Shown here piece by piece: positions 18,257 to 27,014 of a stretch of DNA of 64,000 bases (within the stretch, counting starts at the first letter, position 1; the number at the start of each line of letters is the position of its first letter). The notes beneath the pieces were generated by a model. That model was not told the DNA's origin and did not search any database. It worked only from the letters and a program-made list of their open reading frames with translations. Both the position numbers and the translations under genes were made by a program. The stretch comes from Litoreibacter halocynthiae (GTDB lineage Bacteria > Pseudomonadota > Alphaproteobacteria > Rhodobacterales > Rhodobacteraceae): positions 496,001 through 560,000 of the forward strand of contig NZ_SOBH01000003.1 of the NCBI RefSeq assembly GCF_004365635.1, in the 5' to 3' direction.

Positions 18257-18823
18257 TCAACCAGAGATGAGCTGCGCCTTCAGGGCGGCGAGGTGGTGAT
18301 CAACCAGTTCGGTTTCTGCACGGGAAAGGGACTGGCTGCGCGGATAGCGTGGATTTGAACGGTCGTTCAAAATCGGAGTGTCCCAGCCTGCGGTGGTCTT
18401 GAAGAACTGCTCTACCCCGTCCTCGCCAAATACGTTGTGAAAGCCCTGCACGACCACATCAACATAGCTGAGCAGAATCGCGTGTTGCATCGCGGGTGAG
18501 GCGTCTTGATTGGTGTGCGTTTGATACATCTGCACCTCTACAGGCCCGGCTTGATGGTTGAGGGAGGTTTCGGGCAGTTGGCTGCGGAAGTAGCCTGTTT
18601 CGCGCAGGTCCAGCGCATTCCAATCGGCGTTTGGCACTTCGGCAATGAGCCCGTCGATCTGGACGCCCTCAGCCGGTTCAACGCTGAGAAAGGCCAGATC
18701 ACGCATTGATGTATGCCGCCACACCCGCCGCCACCCCGCCAGTTTGGCAGGGTGAGTAGAGGTGTAGTTGTGGGTCGCGGCGTTAACTAAAGAGCCGTAG
18801 CCGAAGAAGAATGGATCACGCAT
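18257..18823 (-). CDS. gamma-glutamylcyclotransferase-fold protein
   Basis: 188 residues. The N-terminal FFFGYGSLVN is the substrate-loop signature of the GGCT/AIG2 fold, followed by the characteristic GWRRVWRH and an acidic residue region GLIAEVPNADWNALDLRE. Members cyclise gamma-glutamyl compounds or act on gamma-glutamyl amines; the substrate here is unknown. The start is placed at 18823 so that the YGS motif is near the N-terminus, as in the family. It is convergent with glpK, 6 bases apart, and divergent from dodecin. Confidence 0.75.
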   Translation of the reverse strand: MRDPFFFGYGSLVNAATHNYTSTHPAKLAGWRRVWRHTSMRDLAFLSVEPAEGVQIDGLIAEVPNADWNALDLRETGYFRSQLPETSLNHQAGPVEVQMYQTHTNQDASPAMQHAILLSYVDVVVQGFHNVFGEDGVEQFFKTTAGWDTPILNDRSNPRYPRSQSLSRAETELVDHHLAALKAQLISG

Positions 18824-18918
18824 TGCCAGATGTGACCGGATTTTCCCCGCAGGCACAAGTTGAGTTCTTGGCGAAACAGCGTAGCGTAGGTGTTCATACT
18901 CAAACCGGAGAAATCAAA

Positions 18919-19122
18919 ATGTCAGTTGCACGCGTTACCGAAATCATCTCGTCCTCTACAAAAAGCTTTGAAGATGCCATCGAAAGTGGTGTCGAGCGGG
19001 CGTCCAAGACGCTGAAAAACGTCGAAGGTGCTTGGGTTCAGGACCAAAAATGCACCGTCAAGAACGGCAAGATATCTGAATACCGTGTGATCTTGAAAGT
19101 GACCTTCGTTCTGGAAGACTAA
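18919..19122 (+). CDS. dodecin family flavin-binding protein
   Basis: 67 residues, the usual dodecin length, with the beta-alpha-beta-beta pattern (VARVTEIISSSTKSFEDAIE, then ASKTLKNVEGAWVQDQ). The conserved Trp of VEGAWV stacks on the flavin in this family, and Gln follows nearby. Dodecins form 12-mers that store riboflavin or FMN and limit phototoxic radicals. CGGAGAAA precedes the start at 18919. It overlaps the stop of the convergent reductase gene by 4 bases. Confidence 0.92.
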   Translation: MSVARVTEIISSSTKSFEDAIESGVERASKTLKNVEGAWVQDQKCTVKNGKISEYRVILKVTFVLED

Positions 19123-20285
19123 GCCGGGCCCTTAAACCCGAGGCGGTGCTTGAGAAGCCGCCAGCCAAGCTTTGGAATACGCCGCAGCAGCGCACCGCGC
19201 AAATCGGCGTATTCCGCTTCCCCTGCCAGAAGCTTCAGATACTTCATTTGCAGGGAACTCCCCCGCTCGAAGGCTTTCCTGAAATAGCCCTCGGTCGCTT
19301 TGGGGAACATGATCATCCGCCACATCTTCGCCTGATCGAGAGATTGCTGAATTGGTTTCACCAGTTTCATGTAGTGACCCAAAGCGGCTTCGGGCTGCCC
19401 GTCCTTCAGGGCCTTGGCCACAGCGACCGCAGCGTGATGGCCGCTTTCCATGGCAAGGGCGATGCCTTCACCCGTGATTGGATCAACCAAGCCCGCCGCG
19501 TCGCCTGCCAGCAGGATATGCGCGCGACCGGGTTTCTTTTTGTAGTCACCGAAGGGCAGGTATTGCCCCTTGTAGCGCAGGCTTGCGTCACTGCCGGTTT
19601 GGTCGACATAGGCGGACATGTTGGCTTTCATGTCGTCATTGCAAGAGTTGATCCCGCCGACCCCGACGGTCACGGTTTTTCGCTTTGGGAACGACCAGCC
19701 GTAGCCCCAGCTTGCGGCGTCGAAATCCACCTCGACCGCGTCGTCGCGGGACGTGGTGCGGGGGGACTCGATCTCTAGGCCGAACCCGATGGTGTCAGGA
19801 TTGAACGGCCTGCCAAATAGCGTGCGCGCCACGAAGGAATTTACCCCGTCAGCCCCGATAAGCGCTTTGAAGCCGAGTGTGGTGCCACCTTTAAGCGTGA
19901 GCGTGTTGTCCCCCAGCTCTGTGATCGGCTGGCCCAGATAGGGGGTCGCCCCCGCGGCGACGGCCTCGGCATGGAGCATGGCATCGAAGTCACGGCGCAT
20001 TGTCAGGTGGACGGGCGGGGCATTGGGGATATCCGCCAGCACGCGGCCTTTGGACAGGAACCGCATGTGGTTGGTGGTCACAAACAGATCGTCACTGATT
20101 TCGCGGCCAAATATCGCGCGCATCGCTTTTTCGCTGCGTCCGGTGAACAACCCGCCGCATAACTTGTCGCGCGGGAACGTGGCCTTATCAATGACGGCGA
20201 CCGACAGTCCGGCCTTCACCGCAGAGGTTGCGGCGGCAGAGCCTGCGGGGCCGGAGCCTATTATGATCAGATCATATTCCAACAT
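19119..20285 (-). CDS. geranylgeranyl-reductase-family FAD-dependent oxidoreductase
   Basis: 388 residues. The FAD-binding GSGPAGSAAA begins at residue 11, with FPRDKLCGGLFTGR at about 38-51 (the PxxYxWxFP-class reductase region follows as WGYGWSFPKRKTVTVGVG) and the second FAD motif LLAGDAAGLVDPITGEGI. This matches the geranylgeranyl reductase/digeranylgeranylglycerophospholipid reductase family. It stands alone here, with no carotenoid or bacteriochlorophyll genes around, so reduction of an isoprenoid chain is only one possibility. Convergent with dodecin (4-base overlap). Confidence 0.8.
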   Translation of the reverse strand: MLEYDLIIIGSGPAGSAAATSAVKAGLSVAVIDKATFPRDKLCGGLFTGRSEKAMRAIFGREISDDLFVTTNHMRFLSKGRVLADIPNAPPVHLTMRRDFDAMLHAEAVAAGATPYLGQPITELGDNTLTLKGGTTLGFKALIGADGVNSFVARTLFGRPFNPDTIGFGLEIESPRTTSRDDAVEVDFDAASWGYGWSFPKRKTVTVGVGGINSCNDDMKANMSAYVDQTGSDASLRYKGQYLPFGDYKKKPGRAHILLAGDAAGLVDPITGEGIALAMESGHHAAVAVAKALKDGQPEAALGHYMKLVKPIQQSLDQAKMWRMIMFPKATEGYFRKAFERGSSLQMKYLKLLAGEAEYADLRGALLRRIPKLGWRLLKHRLGFKGPA

Positions 20286-20400
20286 GGGTGGCTTTTAGGG
20301 GATCGGGGCGGTGCTGCCAATGCGCGACTGCACCCTAGGGCGCGATGGTATTCCGCGCCTGTTCCGGATAGATCACGTCTCAGCAGAATAGGAACACTTC

Positions 20401-20916
20401 ATGATACCAGAGACAGTTATGGCGCGCAGCAACGGGGCGTGTGAGTTTTGCGGTGCTGAGGCATCGGTCGGTATGGCAGTGACGCCGCGCGAAGACGTTG
20501 TTGCGCTATGTGCGACCTGTGCCTCCGGTGATGCGGATGACAGCCATTGGCGGTGCCTTCAGAGCGCCGTGTGGTCCGAGGTTCCTGCCGTGCAGGTGCA
20601 TGCCGTGCGCCAGCTTCGCAAGCTTGAGGCGTCTTGGGCGCAAGAAACCTTGGACATGGTTTATCTTGATGATGACCTGGCCGCTTGGGCGGCGGATGTG
20701 CCATTGGAGCATCGCGATGCCAACGGGGCGTTGCTGGCGGCTGGCGATAATGTGGTGTTGATCAAGGATTTGCCGGTGAAGGGCGGCGGGTTTACCGCCA
20801 AGCGTGGTACTGCCGTGCGGAGCATTTCGCTGGTGGCGGACAATGCGGGCCACATTGAGGGCCGCGTCGAGGGGCAGCGGATCGTGATCCTGACCGAGTT
20901 TGTGAAGAAAAAGTAG
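20401..20916 (+). CDS. PhnA domain protein
   Basis: 171 residues. The N-terminal zinc ribbon CEFC...CATC (about residues 15-41) is followed by a middle helical part (RQLRKLEASWAQETLDMVY) and the C-terminal PhnA barrel DNVVLIKDLPVKGGGFTAKRGTAVRSISL. The family was named for phosphonate operons, but most members stand alone, as here. True phosphonoacetate hydrolase activity should not be assumed. TATAGGAAC-type upstream sequence gives only a weak ribosome site, so the start could be MARSNG, 6 codons later. Confidence 0.82.
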   Translation: MIPETVMARSNGACEFCGAEASVGMAVTPREDVVALCATCASGDADDSHWRCLQSAVWSEVPAVQVHAVRQLRKLEASWAQETLDMVYLDDDLAAWAADVPLEHRDANGALLAAGDNVVLIKDLPVKGGGFTAKRGTAVRSISLVADNAGHIEGRVEGQRIVILTEFVKKK

Positions 20917-20928
20917 CGGACAAAGAAG

Positions 20929-20960
20929 AAGGGCGCGCGAGGTTGCCCTCGCACGCCCTT
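20929..20960 (-). terminator. hairpin between phnA and cold-shock gene
   Basis: Arms 20929-20942 and 20947-20960 (14 bp, one mismatch, 4-base loop) between convergent genes. The T-rich side (CTTCTTTG) is on the minus strand, so it mainly ends the cold-shock transcript but may serve both. Confidence 0.75.
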
Positions 20961-20981
20961 ACAAATCGTTATCGCGGTGGC

Positions 20982-21188
20982 TTAGGCCAGAGCGATGTTC
21001 ACGGCGCTTTCGCGGCCGTCACGGCCTGCTTCAACGTCGAAAGTAACTGCTTGGTTGTCGTCCAGAGTGGACAGACCGGAGCGTTCCAGTGCGGAGATGT
21101 GCACGAACACGTCCTTGGAGCCACCTTCTGGTGCGATGAAGCCGAAGCCTTTAGTAGAGTTAAACCATTTCACGGTGCCATTAGCCAT
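20982..21188 (-). CDS. cold-shock domain protein (CspA family)
   Basis: 68 residues, one OB-fold cold-shock domain with RNP1 KGFGFI (about 13-18) and RNP2 DVFVHIS (about 26-32). Binds single-stranded RNA/DNA and loosens mRNA structure. TAAGGAATAACACG precedes the ATG. About 165 bases separate it from the DUF465 gene upstream, space for the long 5' leader typical of csp genes. Confidence 0.94.
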   Translation of the reverse strand: MANGTVKWFNSTKGFGFIAPEGGSKDVFVHISALERSGLSTLDDNQAVTFDVEAGRDGRESAVNIALA

Positions 21189-21353
21189 CGTGTTATTCCT
21201 TAATTTATGCTGCCCGCAGAATGCGGCAACCCGGCTCGATTGGTCTGTGACGATAGACTGGCGGCCGTATTAGGGAAGACAGTGGGTCGAAAGAGGCAAA
21301 CGTTGCAGGGCGCTATTTGGCAGAGTTCGCCCTGCAAGTAAAGCTCTTTCCGT

Positions 21354-21584
21354 TTATAGCATTGCCGCGATCTGATCCTTCAGAGCCATGCGTTGCTTGC
21401 GCAAGATCGTCTCATGGGCTTCGTCCGTCGGTTCCACATTGGTCTCGGCCCGGTGCACGGCGCGGTTAACCTCGTGGTACTCGTCGAACAGCTTGCGGAA
21501 GTGGGCGTCGGATTCCTTGAGGTCGTGCATCTGCGCGATCTTGTCGGGGAATTCTTCTGCGAGTTCGTGTGGGGTGTGAGACAT
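21354..21584 (-). CDS. YdcH family protein (DUF465)
   Basis: 76 residues, almost all helical, typical of DUF465. The core is ...DAHFRKLFDEYHEVNRAVHRAE, then a second helix with LRKQRMALKDQIAAML. The function of the family is unknown. The start at 21584 follows TAGGGAGCAGAAC; the longer in-frame N-terminus lacks a ribosome site. Confidence 0.88.
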   Translation of the reverse strand: MSHTPHELAEEFPDKIAQMHDLKESDAHFRKLFDEYHEVNRAVHRAETNVEPTDEAHETILRKQRMALKDQIAAML

Positions 21585-22037
21585 GTTCTGCTCCCTAAGC
21601 AAGTTTCTTCGTTGCGAGTATGAGTGGCAGCGAAAGCGGGGCATTGATGTGGGTCAAAGGCACCAACGATTTCCTCTATGTGATGTCTTAGTCGGCAAAT
21701 CTTCGGAATGGAGATTGTGTTTCGACGGTCAAAATCCGGGTCGTGATGTGTCGATTCGAGGCGATTCTGGGTGGGAAATCTGACGGTATGCGCAAATGGT
21801 AAATTTTTTGTTGAAATTTTTTGCTTCCAAATTTTGCGCTTTCTGACACGTCTTTGCCTTAAATGGCCGAAATTGCCCGAGAACCGGGCGGAAATGTGTT
21901 CTCGACAAGCGCAAAATGTGGAAATTATGTGTCAAATCAAATCAGTAAGGAGAAACATACTTGCGAGAAATGGCCGCGTTTCGCCTTATTGTTGCGTAAT
22001 CAGTTCTTCACCGCCAAACAAATTTCAGGAGACTGCC
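21585..22037 (+). other. AT-rich intergenic stretch with a possible leader peptide
   Basis: About 450 bases, strikingly A+T-rich between 21781 and 21960 compared with its neighbours. It contains AAGGAG (21947-21952) 8 bases before a TTG-initiated 12-codon frame (21961-21999, MREMAAFRLIVA then TAA). This could be a leader peptide for the small ORF downstream. No stronger gene is visible. Confidence 0.3.
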
Positions 22038-22223
22038 ATGTCCGTATCACTCATCGAAAAAGCCCGCCACAACCGCCTTGTCGCTCTGCGTGCCCTCCAC
22101 ATTCGCAAGTCGGGTTCGGACCGCGTAACACTCTTCCCGTGCGCAGATCGGGAAGCTGATAGGATCATGTTTTCGTCTCGCAGAACGCAAAACCCCATGC
22201 ATAACCTGTTCATCGCTGCGTAA
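22038..22223 (+). CDS. small basic protein, unidentified
   Basis: 61 codons from ATG 22038 (ATTTCAGGAG upstream, good spacing) to TAA 22221-22223. The product is basic (MSVSLIEKARHNRLVALRALHIRKSG...), with a helix-forming N-terminal half, and matches no family I know. A strong terminator follows 75 bases later, which supports a discrete short transcript, either this peptide or a small RNA spanning it. Conservation is unknown; a regulatory RNA is an equal alternative. Confidence 0.45.
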   Translation: MSVSLIEKARHNRLVALRALHIRKSGSDRVTLFPCADREADRIMFSSRRTQNPMHNLFIAA

Positions 22224-22297
22224 GCCGCGATAGGAGCGTCGCTCGCTACACGTAAAGCGCTCCGCCAAGGGCCGACTTGTCGGTCCCTTCCCCCCAG

Positions 22298-22327
22298 AAA
22301 ACGCTCAGGACCGCCTGAGCGTTTTTT
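22298..22327 (+). terminator. terminator after the small 22-kb transcript
   Basis: Perfect 12-bp stem AAAACGCTCAGG (22298-22309) with CCTGAGCGTTTT (22314-22325), 4-base loop and a run of six T (22322-22327). Confidence 0.92.
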
Positions 22328-22462
22328 GCGTTTTCCGGAGGGTCGGCATCCCGTCGGCAAAGCGTCGGCATTGTGTCGGGCAGCTGCGCGCGCTGGGTTT
22401 GTGCGGATTTAACGGCTGCTGCGGTAGGTCGGGCCACCTGCACAGCCAAAGGACAGCCCGCC

Positions 22463-22864
22463 ATGTCGTACCCGCCAAGCTCCCGCTCGAAGACCCAGCG
22501 TATCGCCAAGGAGCGGTTGAACCACTACCTGCAACTGGCGCGGCTGGATGATGATCTGACCGATCTGGTCCGCGAGGTGGTCCCGCAGGCGTGGCACCGG
22601 CTGGAGCATGACATCGATGTGGAGGAGCCGAAGGTGAAGATCACCCTGCGCGTCGACCGCAGCGTGGCGAAGTTCTACCGCGCTTGGGGCAACGGCTATC
22701 AGGCGCGGATCAACCGGATATTGGCGACCTACGCACAGACCAAGATCGCGGAGTTCCTGAAAATGGAGAGAGACTTCCATGCGTATGTCCAGCTCTCGAT
22801 GGACAAGTATAACGATCCGGTGCCGGACGATATCGAGCAGGGGCCGAGGGAGGGGGAGGTTTGA
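22463..22864 (+). CDS. BrnA-like antitoxin family protein without toxin partner
   Basis: 133 residues. The C-terminal half carries the BrnA/DUF4415 ribbon-helix-helix pattern KVKITLRVDRSVAKFYRAWGNGYQARINRIL (written in parts: VKITLRVDRSV, then YRAWGNGYQARIN). BrnA antitoxins normally follow a brnT toxin gene and bind DNA to autoregulate. No BrnT-like frame lies upstream or downstream, so this is a solitary copy probably working as a DNA-binding regulator. The first 50 residues (HYLQLARLDDDLTDLVREVVPQAWHRLEHDI) are an added helical part. AAAGGACA precedes the start. Confidence 0.72.
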   Translation: MSYPPSSRSKTQRIAKERLNHYLQLARLDDDLTDLVREVVPQAWHRLEHDIDVEEPKVKITLRVDRSVAKFYRAWGNGYQARINRILATYAQTKIAEFLKMERDFHAYVQLSMDKYNDPVPDDIEQGPREGEV

Positions 22865-22929
22865 AGGGGGGGGACTAGTAGACGGTAGAGTCGCAGAAAC
22901 GCAGCTGTGCGGACTGAGCTGCTTGCGGA

Positions 22930-24069
22930 TTACCGGATAGGAACATTATGGCCAGATAAAGCTTTTGCAATCGCGTTCCAAGCTGCCGTCGGTTGCAAGC
23001 TTTCGTCATATAGCAGGGGACGATGGGGTAAGTTGTCGCTTCTGCGATTCCGCAAATCCCACTTGCCCATATTGGCTACAGGTTTGTTCAGCCAGCTGTG
23101 TTGGTTCAGCAAACCCCAGGTCACTACAATTCGGCAGGCTTGTGTGCCGACGACCGTGTTAACAAAATCCCGCATAGTCTTGCCAACACGGGCATCCCGC
23201 CGGTCGATATTACCCGGAAGCGACCCATCTTCGACATCCATTTCGGTGATTATCACTTCCAGTCCAAGTCGCTGGATGTCTCGGATGAAGGAGCGGAACT
23301 TGGATCGATTGAATGGGAAATTCGGGCGGAGATGCGCCTGAATTCCGATGGCATCAATCTGTATGTTTTTGTTTTTAAGACGCTTTATGGTCGAGATCAC
23401 TTTCTGGCGTTTGCGGGCGGCGTCTGGATAATCGTGCTCCATTCCAACCTCGTTCAGAACCAGAAGTGCATTTGGGTCGATGTCCTGAGCCGCAGCAAAA
23501 CTAATATCTATATATTCCTCACCGAATGCGTCGGCATATGCGCAGGGAATAAGGCCATCCGAACGGCGCTTGTTCCAGTCAAAGGGTTCATTGACGACGA
23601 CCCAGTAATTTGTCCTCCCGCGATAGCGATCAATCAGAGTTTGGACATGTGTCTCGATGATTTTGCGCCCGCCTTCCTTGCCGACCTCGCGTTGGACCCA
23701 ATTCGGGACGAATTGGTGCCAGATCAGCGGATGTGCCCCAACGGAAGCCCCATTGGCGGTTGCGAAGTCGAACACCTTATCTGCTTTCGCAAAGTCGAAT
23801 GCTACGTTGGGTGAAAATTGGTTTTGTGACCAAAGAAGCTGGTATCCGGTTGCGAACACCGCGCATTGTTCAAGGTATATTTTTGAGACATCTGCATTCA
23901 AAAAAATGTGGGAGTCGGGATAGTCGATCGCAGACCCGAACACAATTCCGCTCTGCGCCGCAATATCTTTAAGTCGTCCTTCAGCTAGAGCATGCGCTGG
24001 GTAAGCTAAAGAACCCAGAGCGGCAGCACTTCCCAAGGCGAATCCGCGGCGACATATATCATCTTCCAC
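22930..24069 (-). CDS. endo-1,4-beta-xylanase, glycoside hydrolase family 10, exported
   Basis: 379 residues from GTG 24069, chosen because GGGAGGCGGAG precedes it; GTG at 24099 would add ten residues. The N-terminus has a Tat-like signal (CRRGFALGSAAALG...AHALA). The GH10 barrel follows, with HPLIWHQFVPNWV, the acid/base Glu in WVVVNEPFDW and the nucleophile Glu in VIITEMDVED, plus the late W of VVTWGLLNQHSWL. It cleaves beta-1,4-xylan or related glycans in the periplasm or outside. Base composition is a little more A+T-rich than its neighbours, and it has no sugar-uptake partners nearby, so transfer or a role on the cell's own glycan are both possible. Confidence 0.87.
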   Translation of the reverse strand: MEDDICRRGFALGSAAALGSLAYPAHALAEGRLKDIAAQSGIVFGSAIDYPDSHIFLNADVSKIYLEQCAVFATGYQLLWSQNQFSPNVAFDFAKADKVFDFATANGASVGAHPLIWHQFVPNWVQREVGKEGGRKIIETHVQTLIDRYRGRTNYWVVVNEPFDWNKRRSDGLIPCAYADAFGEEYIDISFAAAQDIDPNALLVLNEVGMEHDYPDAARKRQKVISTIKRLKNKNIQIDAIGIQAHLRPNFPFNRSKFRSFIRDIQRLGLEVIITEMDVEDGSLPGNIDRRDARVGKTMRDFVNTVVGTQACRIVVTWGLLNQHSWLNKPVANMGKWDLRNRRSDNLPHRPLLYDESLQPTAAWNAIAKALSGHNVPIR

Positions 24070-24167
24070 AGTGCTCCGCCTCCCGAACCCAATTGCCACC
24101 TAGCAGTATAGCATAGAAACGTTTTTGGGCCTAAGTGACTCGGGATCAATGATGCTTGGCGTTTTGG

Positions 24168-25823
24168 TTACCTCGTGAACTTCTTATACTTCACCCGCTT
24201 CGGCTCGACGGCATCCGGCCCCAAGCGGCGGATTTTGTCTTCTTCGTAGGCCTCGAAGTTGCCCTCGAACCATTCCACATGGGCCTCGCCTTCAAAGGCT
24301 AGGATGTGGGTGCAGAGGCGGTCGAGGAAGAAGCGGTCGTGGGAGATGACCACGGCGCAACCGGCGAAATCTTCGATGGCATCTTCAAGCGCCCTTAACG
24401 TTTCCACGTCCAGATCGTTCGTAGGTTCATCGAGCAGCAACACGTTGCCGCCGGATTTCAGGAGTTTCGCCATGTGCACTCGGTTGCGTTCACCACCAGA
24501 CAGCAGGCCCACCTTTTTCTGTTGGTCGCCGCCCTTGAAGTTGAAGGCGGAGCAGTAGGCGCGGGAGTTCATCTGGGCGTCGCCCAGTTGGATGATTTCC
24601 CCGCCGTCGGAGATTTCTTCCCAGACATTGGCGTCGGCTTTCAGCGCGTCGCGGGACTGGTCCACGTAGGACAGCTGCACGGTCTCGCCAAAGGTCACAG
24701 TGCCGGAATCGGGCTGTTCCTGCCCTGTGAGCATACGAAATAGCGTGGATTTACCCGCCCCGTTGGGGCCGATCACACCGACGATCCCGCCCGCAGGCAG
24801 GGAGAAGCTGAGGTCTTCGACCAGCAGCTTGTCGCCATAGGCCTTGGTGAGGTTTTCGACCTCGATCACCTTGTTGCCAAGGCGGGGGCCGTTGGGAATG
24901 ATGATCTGGGCTTTGCCGAGCTTTTCACGCTCTGACTGGTTGGCCATCTCGTTATAGGAGTTGATGCGGGCCTTGGATTTGGCTTGGCGGGCCTTGGCAC
25001 CGGCGCGAATCCACTGGAGTTCTTTCTCCAGCGTCTTTTGCTTGGATTTGTCGTCCTTTGCCTCGCGCTCCAGCCGTTTGGCTTTTTGTTCCAGCCAGCT
25101 GGAATAATTGCCCTCGTAGGGGATGCCGCGACCGCGGTCGAGCTCGAGAATCCAGCCGGTGATGCTATCGAGGAAATAGCGGTCGTGGGTGACGATCAGG
25201 ATGGTGCCTTTGTAGTCTATCAGGTGCTTTTGCAGCCACGCGATGGTTTCGGCGTCAAGGTGGTTGGTCGGCTCGTCAAGGAGCAGCATGTCGGGGGCTT
25301 CGAGCAGCAGTTTGCACAGGGCCACGCGGCGTTTCTCACCGCCGGACAGTGTGTCGACCGATGCATCATCAGGCGGGCAGCGCAGGGCTTCCATGGACAC
25401 GTCGACTTGCGCGTCTAGGTCCCACAGGTTCTGGGCGTCGATCTCGTCTTGCAGCTTGGCCATCTCGTCGGCGGTCTCGTCGGAGTAGTTCATCGCCAGT
25501 TCGTTATAGCGGTCGAGGATGTCCTTCTTGGCCTTCACGCCCAGCATCACGTTGCCGCGCACGTCGAGGGTTTCGTCCAGCGCGGGCTCTTGGGGCAGGT
25601 AGCCCACATGCGCGCCCTCGGCGGCCCAAGCCTCGCCGGTGAAGTCCTTGTCGGTGCCCGCCATGATGCGCATCAGAGACGACTTACCGGAACCGTTGAC
25701 GCCGACGACGCCGATTTTGACGCCGGGCAGGAAGTTCAGGCGGATGTTCTCGAACACCTTCTTGCCGCCGGGATACTGCTTTGAGACGCCGTCCATAAAA
25801 TAGACGAATTGATTGGCTGCCAT
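24168..25823 (-). CDS. ettA: energy-dependent translational throttle protein EttA (ABC-F)
   Basis: 551 residues with two ABC domains on one chain and no membrane part. The first Walker A is GVNGSGKSSL, with signature LSGGEKRRVALC and LLLDEPTNHLD. A charged linker follows (EREAKDDKSKQKTLEKELQWIRAGAKAR), then the second Walker A GPNGAGKSTL with LSGGERNRVHMAK and LLLDEPTNDLD. EttA binds the ribosomal E site and gates the first elongation step according to the ATP/ADP ratio. Length and linker match EttA rather than Uup or YheS. It is divergent from the aldo/keto reductase gene. Confidence 0.93.
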   Translation of the reverse strand: MAANQFVYFMDGVSKQYPGGKKVFENIRLNFLPGVKIGVVGVNGSGKSSLMRIMAGTDKDFTGEAWAAEGAHVGYLPQEPALDETLDVRGNVMLGVKAKKDILDRYNELAMNYSDETADEMAKLQDEIDAQNLWDLDAQVDVSMEALRCPPDDASVDTLSGGEKRRVALCKLLLEAPDMLLLDEPTNHLDAETIAWLQKHLIDYKGTILIVTHDRYFLDSITGWILELDRGRGIPYEGNYSSWLEQKAKRLEREAKDDKSKQKTLEKELQWIRAGAKARQAKSKARINSYNEMANQSEREKLGKAQIIIPNGPRLGNKVIEVENLTKAYGDKLLVEDLSFSLPAGGIVGVIGPNGAGKSTLFRMLTGQEQPDSGTVTFGETVQLSYVDQSRDALKADANVWEEISDGGEIIQLGDAQMNSRAYCSAFNFKGGDQQKKVGLLSGGERNRVHMAKLLKSGGNVLLLDEPTNDLDVETLRALEDAIEDFAGCAVVISHDRFFLDRLCTHILAFEGEAHVEWFEGNFEAYEEDKIRRLGPDAVEPKRVKYKKFTR

Positions 25824-25942
25824 GGGATGAGCTCCGGACTAGAATGAGTTTGCTTTGGGCCGTGTTTAGTCGGGCTTGCGGCCAAGGGCAATCGTAGCGC
25901 TTTGATTTGACGGCGCGTCGGATACAGCGCAGATTGCGCGGC

Positions 25943-27010
25943 ATGACAAAACCCAGCCGCCCCGCAAAGCCCCGCCCCGTGACCTACCGCCCCGCCGACG
26001 ACCGTTACGACCGCATGGTGTACCGTCGCTGCGGGAAATCCGGTGTGAAACTGCCCGCGATCAGCCTTGGGCTGTGGCACAACTTTGGCGGGGATACCCC
26101 GCATGAAGTGAAGCGTGGTTTGTGCCGGACGGCGTTTGATCACGGGATCACGCATTTTGATCTGGCGAACAACTATGGGCCGCCTCCGGGGAGTGCGGAG
26201 AGCGCGTTTGGGGAGATTTTGCGGACCGATTTTGCAGGGCATCGGGACGAGCTGATTGTCTCCAGCAAGGCGGGTTACGACATGTGGCCGGGGCCATATG
26301 GCGAATGGGGCAGCCGGAAGTATCTGGTGGCGTCCTGTGACCAGTCGTTGAAGCGACTGGGGCTGGACTACGTCGATATTTTCTACTCGCACCGCTTTGA
26401 TCCTGACACCCCGTTGGAGGAAACCATGGGCGCGCTGGATTATATCGTGCGGTCGGGGCGCGCTTTGTATGCGGGGATTTCGTCGTATAACTCGCAGCGA
26501 ACCCGTGAGGCCGTGGCGATCCTGAAAGACCTTGGCACGCCGATGCTGATACACCAGCCGTCGTATAATTTGCTAAACCGTTGGGTGGAGCATGACGGGT
26601 TGCTGGATACGCTGGAAGATTTAGGCGTTGGGTCGATTGCGTTTACGCCTTTGGCGCAGGGAATTCTGACGAAGAAATATCTGGGCGGTATTCCTGAAGG
26701 AAGCCGCGCCACGCAAGGCAAATCGCTGCTGGATGGCATGATTAACGAGCGGTCTTTGGCCAGCGTGCGTGCGCTGAATGATGTGGCGGAGGCCCGTGGG
26801 CAGACCTTGGCGCAGATGGCGCTGGCTTGGGTGCTGCGCGGGGGGCGTGTGACGACCGCGCTTATTGGCGCGTCGAAGCCGAGCCAGATCGAGGATTGTG
26901 CGGGGGCTGTGGCCAATCTTGAGTTCACCGCCGACGAGTTGGCGGAGATTGACCGCATTTCCTCGGAGGAGGAGATCAACCTTTGGGCAAAATCCTCTGA
27001 AACCGACTGA
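25943..27010 (+). CDS. aldo/keto reductase, YghZ / L-glyceraldehyde 3-phosphate reductase type
   Basis: 355-residue (beta/alpha)8 reductase. The catalytic tetrad is visible: Asp and Tyr in HFDLANNYG, Lys in [10 protein letters not shown] and His in [13 protein letters not shown]-binding elements TPLAQGIL and [13 protein letters not shown] follow. The sequence is closest in feel to E. coli YghZ/GprA, which reduces L-glyceraldehyde 3-phosphate and methylglyoxal. The start is placed at 25943 without a strong ribosome site. nadD begins 5 bases after its stop, so both are probably cotranscribed. Confidence 0.85.
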   Translation: MTKPSRPAKPRPVTYRPADDRYDRMVYRRCGKSGVKLPAISLGLWHNFGGDTPHEVKRGLCRTAFDHGITHFDLANNYGPPPGSAESAFGEILRTDFAGHRDELIVSSKAGYDMWPGPYGEWGSRKYLVASCDQSLKRLGLDYVDIFYSHRFDPDTPLEETMGALDYIVRSGRALYAGISSYNSQRTREAVAILKDLGTPMLIHQPSYNLLNRWVEHDGLLDTLEDLGVGSIAFTPLAQGILTKKYLGGIPEGSRATQGKSLLDGMINERSLASVRALNDVAEARGQTLAQMALAWVLRGGRVTTALIGASKPSQIEDCAGAVANLEFTADELAEIDRISSEEEINLWAKSSETD

Positions 27011-27014
27011 TCTC

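Noticed and set aside
20337-20362. Inverted repeat GGCGCG...CGCGCC in the reductase/phnA intergenic region
   Set aside because: Only 6 bp with a 9-base loop and no T run; unremarkable for this base composition.
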